Positions 7,830-15,740 of a DNA stretch of 64,000 bases are shown here, one piece after another (positions within the stretch are counted from its first letter, which is position 1; each line of letters opens with the position of its first letter). The DNA lies in the NCBI GenBank assembly GCA_947168045.1, contig CAMVKN010000004.1, forward strand, positions 1 to 64,000, read 5' to 3'. Under the pieces are notes generated by a model. The model did not search any database. It was not told where the DNA came from and saw nothing but the letters and a program-made list of their open reading frames with translations. Source of the DNA: an uncultured Prevotellaceae bacterium. Lineage in GTDB: Bacteria > Bacteroidota > Bacteroidia > Bacteroidales > Bacteroidaceae. Both the position numbers and the translations under genes were made by a program.

Positions 7830-8414
7830 CTACGTGGCCTCCTTCATCATCTTCCGCCACTTGATGTAGCCCATGACGGCGATGACGACATAGAGGGCGT
7901 AGAGGGAAGCCTTGAAGGGAATGTCCTTATGGAAGTAGAGGATGCATGTGACGATGTCGACGGCAATCCAGATGAGCCATTGCTCCAGATACTTGTGTGC
8001 CAATGCCCAGATGCCTACCATGCTGAGTGCTGTGGTGAAGCTGTCGGCCAGTGGCACCGTGCTGTTGGTGAAGGTCACGAGTAGCCAGTAGATGGTGGCC
8101 CAGAGGATGGCAGTGACGGGTAGCCAGATGAACAGCAGGCGTCGGGGCAGATGGGTGATGGGTAGCGCACTGCTGTCCTTCGCTGTGCCGCGCACCCAAC
8201 GCCAGTAGCCATAGATGGTCATGGAGAGGTAATAGAACTCCATGCCGCAGTCGGCATAGAGTCCTTTCTGATAGTAGAGCACGATGCCCAAGGCTTGCAT
8301 GACGAAGCCAACTGCCCACATCCAGATGCTGGCCTTGTATTCCAGCAGGATGTAAGCCAGTCCGAGGACGGTGGTGACGATGTCGAGCCAGTGGGCTGCC
8401 AAAAACGTTGTCAT
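7830..8414 (-). CDS. pnuT: PnuC-family transporter, probable thiamine transporter PnuT
   Basis: A 194-residue membrane protein of the PnuC fold, rich in Trp and Tyr in membrane segments (YGYWRWVRG, IWMWAVGFVMQALG). The frame can be extended to a GTG at 8438, but the ATG at 8414 gives the usual short N-terminus. PnuC proteins import nicotinamide riboside. A Bacteroidota subgroup (PnuT) found with a TPP riboswitch and a thiamine TonB receptor imports thiamine instead. Here the gene lies downstream of exactly such a receptor and riboswitch on the same strand, so thiamine is the likelier substrate. A thiamine pyrophosphokinase or Tnr3-type gene often found in this operon is absent. The spacer to the receptor contains hairpins that may reduce read-through. 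Confidence 0.8.
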   Translation of the reverse strand: MTTFLAAHWLDIVTTVLGLAYILLEYKASIWMWAVGFVMQALGIVLYYQKGLYADCGMEFYYLSMTIYGYWRWVRGTAKDSSALPITHLPRRLLFIWLPVTAILWATIYWLLVTFTNSTVPLADSFTTALSMVGIWALAHKYLEQWLIWIAVDIVTCILYFHKDIPFKASLYALYVVIAVMGYIKWRKMMKEAT

Positions 8415-8430
8415 AATTATTTCAATAAGT

Positions 8431-8518
8431 AGCCCCACCCCCGACAGTTTTGTAACGTTATTTCCGCCTTGAGAGTATATACTCCCCTCCCCACCGCGGG
8501 AGGGGCTGGGGGTGGGCT
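8431..8518. repeat. Nested inverted repeats between TonB receptor and pnuT
   Basis: The spacer is bounded by AGCCCCACCCCC (8431-8442) and its near reverse complement GGGGGTGGGCT (8508-8518, one base shorter). Inside are a perfect hairpin CCCCTCCC/GGGAGGGG (8484-8491 and 8498-8505, 6-nt loop) and the 12-bp palindrome GAGTATATACTC (8473-8484). In the receptor's transcript this folds into a strong GC stem just after the stop codon and before pnuT. It may be a partial terminator or attenuator, or a small dispersed inverted-repeat element. Confidence 0.6.
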
Positions 8519-8522
8519 GGTT

Positions 8523-10892
8523 TTAGAATCTCAGTGTCAGGCTGCCCATGACGGTGCGTCCGGCCATGGGTATGAAGCCAATCTGATAGTAGCGGTTGTC
8601 GTTGCCGTGTCCGTAGTCGTCGAGGATGCTGCTGTACACCCATCCGCTGGTGGCATAGTGTCCGTCGAAGACATTGTTCACGTCGACGCCGACGATAGCC
8701 TCGCGTATGCCCATTTTCGGCAGCCGCAGGGTGTAGCTCAGGTGCACGTCGCTGAGGCAGTAGGCCGGCAGCGAGCGGTCGTTGTTCTCGGTGTTGTCCA
8801 GATACTGTCGGCTGACGTAGCCCGTGTGCCATGTGGCCTTCAGGCCACGCCAGTGGAAGTCGGCGAAGCCGTTGAGGATGGTCGACGGCGAGAAGGCCAG
8901 CGTGGCATCGTCGTAGTGGATGGCGCGGAACTCATCGTCCCAGTTCACTGACGCCATCTCGGTGAAGTCCTTCAGTTTGTTCTGGCTCAGCGCGGCGTTG
9001 GCTTCCAGTGTCAGCACGGGCAGCACGTCGCAGGCGGCGCTCAGCTCCACGCCCATGCGGTAGCTGTCCTTGATGTTCGTCGTCAGCGGCTCGCCAATCT
9101 CGCTCAGCTCACCCGTCTGCACGAACTGGTCGTTGTAGTCCATATAATAAATGTTCGCGCCCGCGCGGAACCCCTTTGTGCTGAAGGCATAGCCAGCCTC
9201 GTAGTCGATGAGGCTCTCGGCCTCCGGCATGGGGTACTTATAGTTGTCGGTGAAGTTGTTGCGCTCAGGCTCGCGATGGCTCATGGCTACCGATGCGTAG
9301 GCCAGGTGCGGTCCGCCCTTCCAGCTGATGCCCGCCTTGGGGTTGACGAAGTTGTAGTGCTCGTTGATGTCGAGCTGCTGGTTGTACCAGCGGCCGTTGT
9401 TGTCGTAGAACTTGTCGTTGATGCCGTCCGTCTGGTAGCCCACGTGGCGGTACTGCACGTCGGCGAAGGCCTTCCACTGCGGTGTCAGCTCGTAGCTGGC
9501 CTTGACATAGGCGCTCAGGTCCAGCTTGTCGGCATCTGAGTCGTAGTACTTGTAGCCCTTGCCGAAGCGGCGGCTCAGGTCCTCGTCGGCTGCGTAGGTG
9601 AGGAAGCCAAAGTGCTCGCCCCAGAAGTGCTGTGCCGACAGTCCGCCGATGGCCTCCAGCCGTCCGTTGCTGTAGGTGGCGCTGGCCACCAGTCCTGCCA
9701 CGTCCTGCCGCAGTCCCTTCTTGCGCACGAAGTCGGTGCGCTCCACGTCAGTGTCGTTGATGCCGAACTTCTTCGGCTTGTTCTGTGGCCTGAACTCCTC
9801 ATAGTAGCCGTAGCCGTGGGTGTAGTGCAGCGTGGCCGTGGCGTTCCAGTGTTCGCCGATGCTGCCCACGATGTTCAGCAGCGAGTGGTTCTGCCAGAAG
9901 TTGTCGGTGGTCTTGTCCCAGTAGCTGCCGTCGCTCATCTTGTAGCGCTCGGTGAGGTAGTTGCCGTTGGCATCGGTAACGAAGAGCCCGTCGTCGCCAG
10001 TCTGCAGCCGCTCGTAGAGGCTGTTGAAGCGCCCCAGTCCGCGGTCCCACATGTCGGCGTAGTCCTTGATGCCCGTCTTGGTCTGATAGCCCCACGAGCC
10101 GTCGTCGTAGTTGCCGTCCATGAGCGAGTAGTCGCCATTGCCGGCGGTGACGCCGTTCCAGGCCTGTCCGGTCTTCTCAAAGTTGCCGATGTTCTTGTAG
10201 CTCAGCTGCCAGCGCTCCTCCTGCCAGGTCAGCCCGCCGTAGTAGGAGCCTGAGCGGCCCTCGGTGCCGTGGATGAAGCCATCGGTGGTCGTCTGGTGAT
10301 AGGCACCGTCGATGACGAGGTGGTTCCACAGCAGCCCTGTCGAGAAGGCACCGCCCACGTTCATGGTGTTGTAGGAGCCATAGCTGAAGCTCGCCTCGGC
10401 CGAGGGGCGCAGCATCGGGGCCTTCGTGGCCAGTGACACCGTTCCGCCGAAGGCACCGTCGCCGTTGGTGCTGGTGCCCACGCCGCGCTGCAGCTGCACG
10501 CTGCCCATGAGTGCGGCATACGAGTTCATGTTGGCCCAGAACACACACTGGTCCTCGGGCGAGTTCAGGGGCACGCCGTCGAGGGTGACGTTGATGCGCG
10601 AGTCGGCGGCACCGCGTATGCGCATGTATGTGGTGCCCGTGCCGAGGCCGTTCTCGCTCCACGCCAGCACACCGGGTGTACGGGCGAAGAGGAAGGGCAG
10701 CTCCTGTCCCGTGGTGGAGAACGCAGCCAGCTCCTGCCGCTTGATGTTCGACGTGGCGAAGGGTGCGTCGCGCTGGGTGCGCACGCCGCTCACCACCACC
10801 TCGTTCAGCTTGTTCATCTTCAGCGAGTCCACCTCCTGTGCTCCCGCCGTCATTGTGGTGGCCATGGCCACCAGTAGTAGAATCTTTCTCAT
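8523..10892 (-). CDS. TonB-dependent outer-membrane receptor, probable thiamine receptor
   Basis: A 789-residue receptor with a signal peptide (about 1-18, ending TAGA-QE), a TonB-box-like segment LNEVVVSG near residues 29-36, a plug domain (about 45-150, with RIRGAADSRINVTLDGVPLN) and a long beta-barrel ending in an aromatic residue (TLRF). It lacks the carboxypeptidase-D-like extension of SusC proteins, so it is a classical substrate receptor. A TPP riboswitch lies in its leader and a PnuT-like permease follows. Together these match the known Bacteroidota thiamine uptake locus (the OMP-thi type described in Bacteroides). Energised transport of thiamine or its phosphates into the periplasm is the inferred role, repressed when TPP is abundant. 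Confidence 0.85.
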   Translation of the reverse strand: MRKILLLVAMATTMTAGAQEVDSLKMNKLNEVVVSGVRTQRDAPFATSNIKRQELAAFSTTGQELPFLFARTPGVLAWSENGLGTGTTYMRIRGAADSRINVTLDGVPLNSPEDQCVFWANMNSYAALMGSVQLQRGVGTSTNGDGAFGGTVSLATKAPMLRPSAEASFSYGSYNTMNVGGAFSTGLLWNHLVIDGAYHQTTTDGFIHGTEGRSGSYYGGLTWQEERWQLSYKNIGNFEKTGQAWNGVTAGNGDYSLMDGNYDDGSWGYQTKTGIKDYADMWDRGLGRFNSLYERLQTGDDGLFVTDANGNYLTERYKMSDGSYWDKTTDNFWQNHSLLNIVGSIGEHWNATATLHYTHGYGYYEEFRPQNKPKKFGINDTDVERTDFVRKKGLRQDVAGLVASATYSNGRLEAIGGLSAQHFWGEHFGFLTYAADEDLSRRFGKGYKYYDSDADKLDLSAYVKASYELTPQWKAFADVQYRHVGYQTDGINDKFYDNNGRWYNQQLDINEHYNFVNPKAGISWKGGPHLAYASVAMSHREPERNNFTDNYKYPMPEAESLIDYEAGYAFSTKGFRAGANIYYMDYNDQFVQTGELSEIGEPLTTNIKDSYRMGVELSAACDVLPVLTLEANAALSQNKLKDFTEMASVNWDDEFRAIHYDDATLAFSPSTILNGFADFHWRGLKATWHTGYVSRQYLDNTENNDRSLPAYCLSDVHLSYTLRLPKMGIREAIVGVDVNNVFDGHYATSGWVYSSILDDYGHGNDNRYYQIGFIPMAGRTVMGSLTLRF

Positions 10893-10948
10893 TCCTTTTA
10901 TTTTTTATGAGTAAAACAATAAAAGGGGATTACAAAATGACGTCATTC

Positions 10949-11023
10949 CATCCCTACGTCGGCATTACCCGAATCAGGTTAGAGGGTATCATCTCAGCCC
11001 GCCACTTGACGGGCACCCCTTGA
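10949..11023 (-). ncRNA. TPP (THI-box) riboswitch
   Basis: Read leftward the segment contains the conserved THI-box parts in order: GGGGTGCCC, GGGCTGAGATGATACCC, AACCTGATTCGGGTAAT and GCCGACGTAGGGAT. These form the P1-P5 arms with the CUGAGA pyrimidine-sensor loop and the pyrophosphate-binding arm. P3 is short. The aptamer starts about 10 nt after the -7 element and ends about 57 bp before the receptor start codon. TPP binding should lower expression of the receptor and pnuT. Confidence 0.95.
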
Positions 11024-11032
11024 ATATCGGCT

Positions 11033-11041
11033 GCAAAGGTA
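11033..11041 (-). promoter_or_regulatory. -7 element for the thiamine locus
   Basis: TACCTTTGC on the minus strand lies 10 bp ahead of the TPP aptamer, so the transcript begins just before the riboswitch. Confidence 0.7.
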
Positions 11042-11178
11042 CGAAGAAATGAGCAAAGAAAAAAGAAAACCCCCGATTTTCTTTTTGGGGCTACACGGTT
11101 TTGTGTGGTTAAAAGGGTTACTTGGAAGTGAGAGGTGGCCGTTTGGTGAGAATAAGTGGCCACTTTATGAGAATAAAG

Positions 11179-11253
11179 CATGGAGTTATGACAGCCAGGC
11201 ATGGAGATACGACAGCCAGGCATGGAGATAATTCAGCCAGGCATGGAGTTATG
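11179..11253 (+). repeat. 21-bp tandem repeats in copy A
   Basis: Three full units begin CATGGAG at 11179, 11200 and 11221, each ending CAGCCAGG. A fourth begins at 11242 and diverges after about 12 bp. The 21-bp period equals two helical turns and seven codons. Confidence 0.9.
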
Positions 11254-11258
11254 AAAAT

Positions 11259-11295
11259 AAGTCGGCACTTTATGGAAAAAAAGTGCCGACTTTTT
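11259..11295 (+). terminator. Hairpin with T-run in composite repeat copy A
   Basis: The arms AAGTCGGCACTTT (11259-11271) and AAAGTGCCGACTT (11280-11292) are perfect complements over 13 bp with an 8-nt loop, and T5 follows. It has intrinsic-terminator geometry on the plus strand, although no plus-strand gene lies directly upstream. The same hairpin with a 7-nt loop occurs in copy B. Confidence 0.6.
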
Positions 11296-11517
11296 GGCGC
11301 GAGGCTTTTCCTCACGCGCGCACGCGCGCACGCGTTGGTGTTAACTCAGAAAAATGTTGCACTACTTGCACCGCGGCTGATTATCAGCCTGTTACGAGGC
11401 TTATTTTTCGGGTCTGGTGCAAGTAGTGCAACATGTTTTAGTGCAAGCAGTGCAAGTAGTGCAACCAGTTTTGGTGCAAGTAGTGCAAGTAGTGCAACAT
11501 ATTTTCGGGTTACCAAT

Positions 11518-13704
11518 TTACTTAGTCTTCAGTTCGAAGACGCGGCTGGCGTAGTCCTCCCAGAGGGGCACCTCCAGACCTACGTCCATGAGGAAGCGTC
11601 CGGTGAACTGCTTGCCGTCGAGGGCGCAGGGCTTCTCGCCAATCCTGACGTTACGCTCGGTCAGCGTGTAGGTCTTGTCGGCATCGAGGCCAGCTAAGCG
11701 GACACGGGGGATGAGCATGTCGTAGAAGTTCCTGATTTTGTAGACGAAGAGCACGGCCTGGCTCTTCTGCTCATTAGCATAGAGGATGCTGGCGATGCCC
11801 TTGTCGTCGTAGGGCGAAATGAGGCGGTAGAGGTCGCCCGTCTGCACGGTGTTGCGCAGCTGCTTGTAGTCGGCAAAGCAGGTGGTGCACTGCTGTCGCT
11901 CCTCGTCGCTCATGTCCTTGGGCTGCAGCTCAATGCCGAGTCGTCCGCTCATGGCCACGTCGCAGCGGAACTTCACGGGTATGATGCGCTTGCCGGTGTT
12001 CCAGTAGGGCACGTGGTTGATGTGGCAGGCCATGGCGTTGGCGGGGAAGAAGAGGCTGGTGCCATACTGCATGTAGACACGCTGCAGGGCATCGGTGTTG
12101 TCGCTGACCCAGAACTCGTCGTAGTATGGCAGCAGGCCGTAGTTGGCCCGGCCGCCGCCGCTGGCGCAGTCCTGTATGACCAGGTCGGGATATTTGGCCC
12201 TGATGCGCTGCAGCACGCTGAGCAGTCCGCGGTAGTAGTCCACGTAGATGTTGCTCTGCTTGGCCAGCGGCAGGTAGTTGGATCCATAGTTCTCAATGCT
12301 GGCGTTGGCGTCCCACTTGATGTATGCAATCTCGGGATACTCAGTCATCAGGTTGTCCAGCACGGAGAAAGCGAAGTCCTGCACCTTCGGGTTGGTCATG
12401 TCGAGCACCACCTGTGTGCCGCCGCGGCCCTTGCGCAGGTCACGGCCCGGGCGCTGCAGCACCCAGTCGGGATGCTGCTCGTAGAGCTCGCTCACGGTGT
12501 TGGTCATCTCCGGCTCAATCCAGATGCCGAACTTCAGCTTGCGCTGCTTGGCAGCGTCGGTCAGGGCCTTGATGCCGTTGGGCAGCTTCTGCTTGTCCAC
12601 CACCCAGTCGCCCAGGCTTGAGTTGTCCACCTTGCGGGGGTACTTGTCGCCAAACCAGCCGTCGTCCATGACGAAGAGCTCGCCGCCCAGGGCAGCGATG
12701 TCGTCCATCATGTTGATAATCTTCTCCTCGGTGATGTCGAGATAGATGCCCTCCCACGAGTTCAGCAGGATGTCGCCCGTCTGCATGCCTCGGTGCAGCA
12801 TGCCCTCGGTGCGTGCCCAGCGGTGGAAGATGCGGCTGACGCCACTCATGCCCTCGTTGCTGTAGGCCATGGCCAGGTGGGGAGTCTCGAAGGTCTGCTT
12901 CGGGTCGAGCACATAGTGTGCGGCGGTGGGGTCGATGCCGGCGTAGACATGGTGCTCGCGGTGCGACATGGTGTTCACACGCAGCTCGTAGTTGCCGCTC
13001 CAGCAGAGGGCCAGGCCGATGGTGCGGCCCGCGAGCTCCTGGGGCTTCCCGTCGAGCGAGAGCATCATCTCAGGGGCGTCGAGCTGCGAGTTGTGTATGC
13101 CGTCGCTGTTGCGAATGGTCTTCATGCCGGCCGTGAGCGGCTCTTGCGTTATCTCGCTCTCGGCAGCCCATGTGCCATGCAGGTGGGTAATCCACACATC
13201 GCCCTGGCGCACCACCAGGTGACCGCTGTCGTAGCGCTTCAGCGTGATGGCCTTCTTCTCCTGGTGGCTGATTTCAGTCCAGGTCTCTATGATGTCAACG
13301 TTCTTGTAAGCCTTGTAGAACAGCTTCACCGTGACGGGCATCACCTTGTCCTGCATGGTGAAGATGTGGGTCACGGCACGCCCACCGTCCAGCTTCTGGT
13401 AGTCGGTGACCTGCATCTCCAGGTTCTGGTCGCCGTCCATGTGCTGCACCTGCAGTGCCGGCACATGGTTGGCGCCGACGCTGCCGAAGGCGGGCAGTGC
13501 CTCGAAGCTTAGGTCGTCGCCAGCGTCGCGCAGCTGCTGCAGCGTGGCACTCTTCTCGCCATAGAACGACTGTCTCAGGTCGCCGCCTTCCCATGCGGTG
13601 AGCAGCAGCTGTGTGTTAGGTGTCTCAATGGTCACCTCGCCCTGCCATGCCAGGGCACCGGTGGTAGAAAGGAGCATCATGGCTCCGATGAAAAACTTTC
13701 TCAT
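11518..13704 (-). CDS. GH36 alpha-galactosidase, secreted
   Basis: Releases terminal alpha-1,6-galactose from galactomannan or raffinose-type oligosaccharides. The start chosen is the ATG at 13704 (MRKFFIG), because the longer frame from 13746 has no signal peptide at its N-terminus. A signal peptide of about 19 residues precedes AWQGEV. The 728-residue length is normal for GH36. The catalytic nucleophile is the Asp of YIKWDANASI (about residue 460). DCASGGGR (about 513) is the family substrate-binding motif, and the acid/base is the Asp within SDNTDA (about 535). DDGWFGD near 350 is also typical. It lies beside, but is not transcribed with, the mannan operon, where it would remove galactosyl branches. 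It has its own -7 element at 13743-13751. Confidence 0.95.
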   Translation of the reverse strand: MRKFFIGAMMLLSTTGALAWQGEVTIETPNTQLLLTAWEGGDLRQSFYGEKSATLQQLRDAGDDLSFEALPAFGSVGANHVPALQVQHMDGDQNLEMQVTDYQKLDGGRAVTHIFTMQDKVMPVTVKLFYKAYKNVDIIETWTEISHQEKKAITLKRYDSGHLVVRQGDVWITHLHGTWAAESEITQEPLTAGMKTIRNSDGIHNSQLDAPEMMLSLDGKPQELAGRTIGLALCWSGNYELRVNTMSHREHHVYAGIDPTAAHYVLDPKQTFETPHLAMAYSNEGMSGVSRIFHRWARTEGMLHRGMQTGDILLNSWEGIYLDITEEKIINMMDDIAALGGELFVMDDGWFGDKYPRKVDNSSLGDWVVDKQKLPNGIKALTDAAKQRKLKFGIWIEPEMTNTVSELYEQHPDWVLQRPGRDLRKGRGGTQVVLDMTNPKVQDFAFSVLDNLMTEYPEIAYIKWDANASIENYGSNYLPLAKQSNIYVDYYRGLLSVLQRIRAKYPDLVIQDCASGGGRANYGLLPYYDEFWVSDNTDALQRVYMQYGTSLFFPANAMACHINHVPYWNTGKRIIPVKFRCDVAMSGRLGIELQPKDMSDEERQQCTTCFADYKQLRNTVQTGDLYRLISPYDDKGIASILYANEQKSQAVLFVYKIRNFYDMLIPRVRLAGLDADKTYTLTERNVRIGEKPCALDGKQFTGRFLMDVGLEVPLWEDYASRVFELKTK

Positions 13705-13742
13705 GAGTTTTGTCTTTTGGGTTTTAGTAATGGTTTCTGACC

Positions 13743-13751
13743 GCAAAGGTA
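13743..13751 (-). promoter_or_regulatory. -7 element of the alpha-galactosidase gene
   Basis: TACCTTTGC on the minus strand, 39 bp before the chosen start codon. No convincing TTG -33 element is seen at the usual spacing. Confidence 0.6.
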
Positions 13752-13867
13752 TAACATTTTTTTAATTCTAAGCACATTCTTCGTGTAGTTTTTTTAAACC
13801 AAGAAGTCACATCTTCGTCTAAAACACAGATGTAGTCAATCTAACATAACTAAAACCAACAAACAAC

Positions 13868-14377
13868 ATGAAAAAAGTAATGACACTATTGGCCATGCTG
13901 GCCATTCCGTTTGCCATGATGGCACAGACAAAGTTCCACGACGTAGAGCTGAACGAGGCTACCGGCGCGGTGAAGTCAATTACCCAAAACATGATGGGCC
14001 GGGACATAGTGACCATCTTCACCCAGGACGGCAAGATGCAGCGCGAGGGCATGAGCGACCCTGTCTATGATGCTGAGGGCTTCATGCAGTCGATGAAGAT
14101 GACCATGATGGGCAACACGTCGACCGTGAAGTATGTGTGGGAGAACGGCAAGGTGGCAAGCCAGACGATGGAAATGATGGGCAACGACGTCACCATGAAG
14201 ATGACCTACAACGACAAGGGGGCCCTTGCCTCGCAGTCGATGAACATGATGGGCCAGGATGTTAGCGTTCCCTTTACTGACTATAAGTATGACGACCATG
14301 GGAACTGGATTAGCCGCAAGACCACGATGATGGGACGGGAAATGGAGCAAACTCGGAAGATCGAATACTTTGAGTGA
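13868..14377 (+). CDS. Secreted methionine-rich repeat protein, unknown function
   Basis: A 169-residue protein with a signal peptide (about 1-19, ending MMA-QT). The mature part carries five Met-Met-Gly turns: NMMGRD, TMMGNT, EMMGND, NMMGQD and TMMGRE. They are spaced unevenly and sit between short beta-strands. The C-terminal YKYDDHGNWISRKT segment resembles the YD-like repeats of secreted Bacteroidota proteins, so a beta-hairpin stack is likely. No catalytic motif is present. Met-rich periplasmic proteins often bind copper(I), but the same pattern could be structural. The gene is single, divergent from the alpha-galactosidase, and separated from the convergent epimerase by a strong bidirectional terminator. 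Confidence 0.8.
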   Translation: MKKVMTLLAMLAIPFAMMAQTKFHDVELNEATGAVKSITQNMMGRDIVTIFTQDGKMQREGMSDPVYDAEGFMQSMKMTMMGNTSTVKYVWENGKVASQTMEMMGNDVTMKMTYNDKGALASQSMNMMGQDVSVPFTDYKYDDHGNWISRKTTMMGREMEQTRKIEYFE

Positions 14378-14400
14378 GCTTTAGCGCCCAGAGGTAAAAG

Positions 14401-14440
14401 AAAGCAGGCTGTCTCCCGAAGCTGGGAGGCAGCCTGCTTT
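14401..14440. terminator. Bidirectional terminator between convergent genes
   Basis: The 17-bp arms 14401-14417 and 14424-14440 (AAAGCAGGCTG...CTCCC) pair with one G-T and a 6-nt loop. The stem ends in AAA on one side and TTT on the other. It serves both the Met-rich protein gene and the epimerase operon end. Confidence 0.85.
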
Positions 14441-14453
14441 TGGTTGGTGGCTG

Positions 14454-15731
14454 TCAGAAGCGCTCCATGATTTCCAGACACATGCGGCTGTTGTGGTAGG
14501 GACACTTCCAGAAGCCGGCATGGTCGTCGTCGAGGTTGAGCGTGCCGTCGGCGCGACGGCTCCAGTACCACTCACCGTGCTCATGGTCGATGAGGTTCCG
14601 CTTGATGTAGTCCCAGCCCCGCAAGGCGCGCTCCAGGGCCTGCTCATCGCCGAAGTGCTGGTAGAGGTTGAGCCAGCCCACCACGTTCTCAGCCTGCACC
14701 CACCAGTGCAGGTCGTCGTCTTTGCGACCGGTGTCCAGGTTGGCCTCATGAATCATCGAGCCATCGGGGCGCAAGCCCTTCTCGCTGGCCTTGGCCACCA
14801 TGCGCACGATGGGCTCCACCTTGGCTAGCACCTGTTCGTCGCCCAGCACCAATGCGGCCTCATGCAGCAGCCATGAGCACTCGATGTCGTGGCCGTAGCT
14901 CTCCAGATGGTCGGCACCGCGTGTCCAGTCCATATCGAAGAACAGGTCGAGGTGATGCGTCTCGGGGTTCAGGATGCGGTCGGTGAAGATGTCAATCAGG
15001 TTGCGGAGGGAGCCCTCCACGCGAATTATTGTCTCAGGAGGAACGGCGATGCCGATGGGCAGGACAGAGCCGATGGCAGGAACGTAGGCGCAGTTCTGGT
15101 CAGCCTGTAGCTCGCGTAGCGCACGCAGCAGGTTGGTGTATGGCTCGATGATATGCAGGTGGGTGTTCTGCGACTTCGGGTAGTTCTGGTCGAGGTCGCT
15201 CAGGCGCATGTCGGCCATCTCGCCCCATTCTCTGGTGCAGGCCTCGATATAGCCGTTGTTCTCGGGGTCGAAGGCATGTTCCTCGATGCAGTCGAAGAGT
15301 TGCAGCGCATAGTCGAGAGCCTCGCGGTCGCCAGTGGCACGGGCATACTCCGACAGTCCGTAAATCGTGAACCCGATGGCATAGAACTGTTTCTTCGTAT
15401 CCTTTGGTCGCCCCAGAAAGTCCACGCTCCAATAGACGCCGCCATACTCTTTGTCGATGAAATAAGCCAAGATGTAGTCTTTCGCCCGTGTCGCCATCTC
15501 TAAGTATTCCTTCCGCTGCAATACGCGATAGGCCGCTGAAAAGCTCCAAAGAATGCGCGCATTGAGGATGGCACCCTTATCGGCCTCTTTGTTCAGTTCG
15601 TAGCGGCCAGTCATCTGTCCGTAGAAGCCACCGTGCTCCTGGTCCTGCATCTTGTTGAGCCAAAAGGGCAGGATGTTCTGCGTCAGCACATCCAATGCCT
15701 CGCTCTTCAGCATTTTTATTACTTTGTTCAT
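14454..15731 (-). CDS. Cellobiose 2-epimerase (AGE superfamily), mannobiose epimerase role
   Basis: Converts the reducing-end glucose of beta-1,4-disaccharides to mannose and back. In mannan breakdown it turns mannobiose into mannosylglucose, the substrate of the neighbouring GH130 enzyme. The 425-residue length and alpha/alpha-barrel motifs fit the family. THLHIIEP (about 180), YGHDIECSW (about 245) and WKCPYHNSR near the C-terminus contain the conserved catalytic His residues. The ATG at 15731 was chosen over an upstream GTG at 15740 that directly abuts the transporter stop. It is the last gene of the operon running from the CE7 esterase. The same set of mannanase, transporter, phosphorylase and epimerase genes is known from Bacteroides fragilis. 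Confidence 0.93.
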   Translation of the reverse strand: MNKVIKMLKSEALDVLTQNILPFWLNKMQDQEHGGFYGQMTGRYELNKEADKGAILNARILWSFSAAYRVLQRKEYLEMATRAKDYILAYFIDKEYGGVYWSVDFLGRPKDTKKQFYAIGFTIYGLSEYARATGDREALDYALQLFDCIEEHAFDPENNGYIEACTREWGEMADMRLSDLDQNYPKSQNTHLHIIEPYTNLLRALRELQADQNCAYVPAIGSVLPIGIAVPPETIIRVEGSLRNLIDIFTDRILNPETHHLDLFFDMDWTRGADHLESYGHDIECSWLLHEAALVLGDEQVLAKVEPIVRMVAKASEKGLRPDGSMIHEANLDTGRKDDDLHWWVQAENVVGWLNLYQHFGDEQALERALRGWDYIKRNLIDHEHGEWYWSRRADGTLNLDDDHAGFWKCPYHNSRMCLEIMERF

Positions 15732-15740
15732 AGCCGTCAC

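Larger units (their letters stand above)
11150..11508 (+). repeat. 359-bp composite dispersed repeat, copy A
   Basis: Modules in order: the palindrome AAGTGGCCACTT (11154-11165), 21-bp tandem repeats (11179-11253), a 13-bp hairpin followed by T5 (11259-11295), a 22-bp alternating CA/CG stretch (11313-11334), a 17-bp inverted repeat around the palindrome GGCTGATTATCAGCC (11356-11432), then clustered GTGCAAGTA-type 9-mers (to about 11503). A second copy of identical length lies at 42139-42497 in opposite orientation. It fills the gap between the alpha-galactosidase stop and the thiamine-locus promoter. One frame (11122-11697) stays open through it, but no known protein is encoded. Confidence 0.9.

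Noticed and set aside
11313..11510. Possible CRISPR array in the GTGCAAGTA repeats
   Set aside because: Units are 9 bp and contiguous or degenerate, with no unique spacers and no cas genes nearby.
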